Assembly: GCA_014523665.1 (NCBI GenBank)
Contig: JAATVR010000238.1
Coordinates: 1 to 5,475 of the forward strand
Length of the DNA: 5,475 bases
Reading direction: 5' to 3'
From: Nitrososphaerales archaeon TH526
Lineage (GTDB): Archaea > Thermoproteota > Nitrososphaeria > Nitrososphaerales > Nitrososphaeraceae
Shown in pieces: positions 5,107 to 5,475 of the stretch. Below the pieces are notes generated by a model that saw only the letters and a program-made list of their open reading frames with translations, did not search any database and was not told the DNA's origin. Within the stretch, counting starts at the first letter, position 1; each line of letters starts with the position of its first letter. Made by a program: the position numbers and the translations under genes.

Positions 5107-5475
5107 ATGGTCAAAAATAATATGCAACCGCAAAGAGCCTTGGTTCTTCAAGGAGGAGGATCATTAGGTGCTTATGAGGCAGGAGTTTTTAGTGCTTTGT
5201 ATTATTGGATCAGAAAAGATATTGATGATGAGAAAAAGAAATTGAAAAAAGATATTGATGATGATGAGAATGTATTTGATATAGTAGCAGGTACCTCTAT
5301 AGGTGCAATAAATGCTGCATTTTTGGTAAGTTATGTAATAAAAAGGAGCAGGGAAGAAAAGAAGAACATTGGGGAGAGTTGGAAGGATTCTGCTGAAGAA
5401 CTCGAAGAATTTTGGAAGTCTCGATTGGCTTCGAATATTAATTTAAATAAATGGTGGCCTTTTTCGTGGGATGAA
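5107..5475 (+). CDS. Patatin-like phospholipase, N-terminal part (runs off the window)
   Basis: The first 123 codons of a patatin-family serine hydrolase are present, with no stop before the window end. Patatins release fatty acids from membrane or storage lipids with a Ser-Asp dyad. Visible are the glycine-rich oxyanion loop LQGGGSLGAYEAG (14-26) and the nucleophile elbow GTSIG (62-66) with Ser64. The catalytic Asp (DGG/DGA) would lie beyond the window. Between them is a charged linker with an 11-residue tandem duplication (KDIDDE, then KDIDDD), from an 18-bp direct repeat at 5214-5231 and 5247-5264. ATG 5107 is favoured by the TATA spacing; ATG 5122 is also possible and would keep both motifs. 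No signal peptide is seen, so it is probably cytosolic or membrane-associated. Patatins occur as defence effectors (CapV) as well as in lipid turnover; nothing here points to CBASS. Confidence 0.92.
   Translation, partial: MVKNNMQPQRALVLQGGGSLGAYEAGVFSALYYWIRKDIDDEKKKLKKDIDDDENVFDIVAGTSIGAINAAFLVSYVIKRSREEKKNIGESWKDSAEELEEFWKSRLASNINLNKWWPFSWDE

Noticed and set aside
5107..5475. Patatin as a CBASS (CapV) effector
   Set aside because: No cyclic nucleotide synthase or other CBASS gene is present in the window, and patatins are common in lipid metabolism.

Overview
The window looks like a chromosomal segment of an ammonia-oxidising archaeon of the Nitrososphaerales (Nitrososphaerota/Thaumarchaeota), perhaps Nitrosocosmicus- or Nitrososphaera-like. 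The evidence is a low-GC background, T/A-rich boxes about 27 bases before several start codons (leaderless archaeal promoters), an archaeal-type tyrosine integrase beside a tRNA gene, and a decayed copy of a helix-turn-helix family that I recall as common in Nitrososphaerales. The assignment rests on protein and promoter character, not on a marker gene.

Layout. Bases 64-136 are an intact tRNA-Ala (anticodon CGC). Its 3' end faces a 244-base non-coding stretch packed with TGCTA/TAGCA inverted motifs, followed by an intact tyrosine integrase (381-1505, +). This is the classical left border of an integrated element that uses the tRNA 3' end as its attachment site. A small winged-helix regulator (1595-1993, +) follows. 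Next comes about 1 kb without an intact long gene. It holds a possible 34-residue mini-ORF (2071-2175, +) and a multiply frameshifted HTH pseudogene on the minus strand (2214-2843), with short palindromes upstream of it.

The right half holds a divergent pair sharing a 149-base promoter region. On the minus strand is a small JAMM/Mov34-type metallopeptidase-like protein (3027-3473, TTG start, clearly higher GC than its surroundings). On the plus strand is a complete endonuclease/exonuclease/phosphatase (EEP) superfamily protein of bacterial appearance (3623-4741). After 365 bases of intergenic DNA, a patatin-like phospholipase begins at 5107 and runs off the window end.

How it fits together. 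The integrase and winged-helix protein are likely the integration and control part of a tRNA-Ala genomic island. The decayed HTH gene, the GC-shifted JAMM gene and the bacterial-type EEP gene are typical of accessory cargo. No second copy of the tRNA 3' end occurs in the window, so the far border lies outside or has been lost. The strongest unexplained signals are the dense palindrome cluster between tRNA and integrase and the orphan JAMM gene paired head-to-head with a nuclease. I do not see a complete known defence or toxin-antitoxin system.
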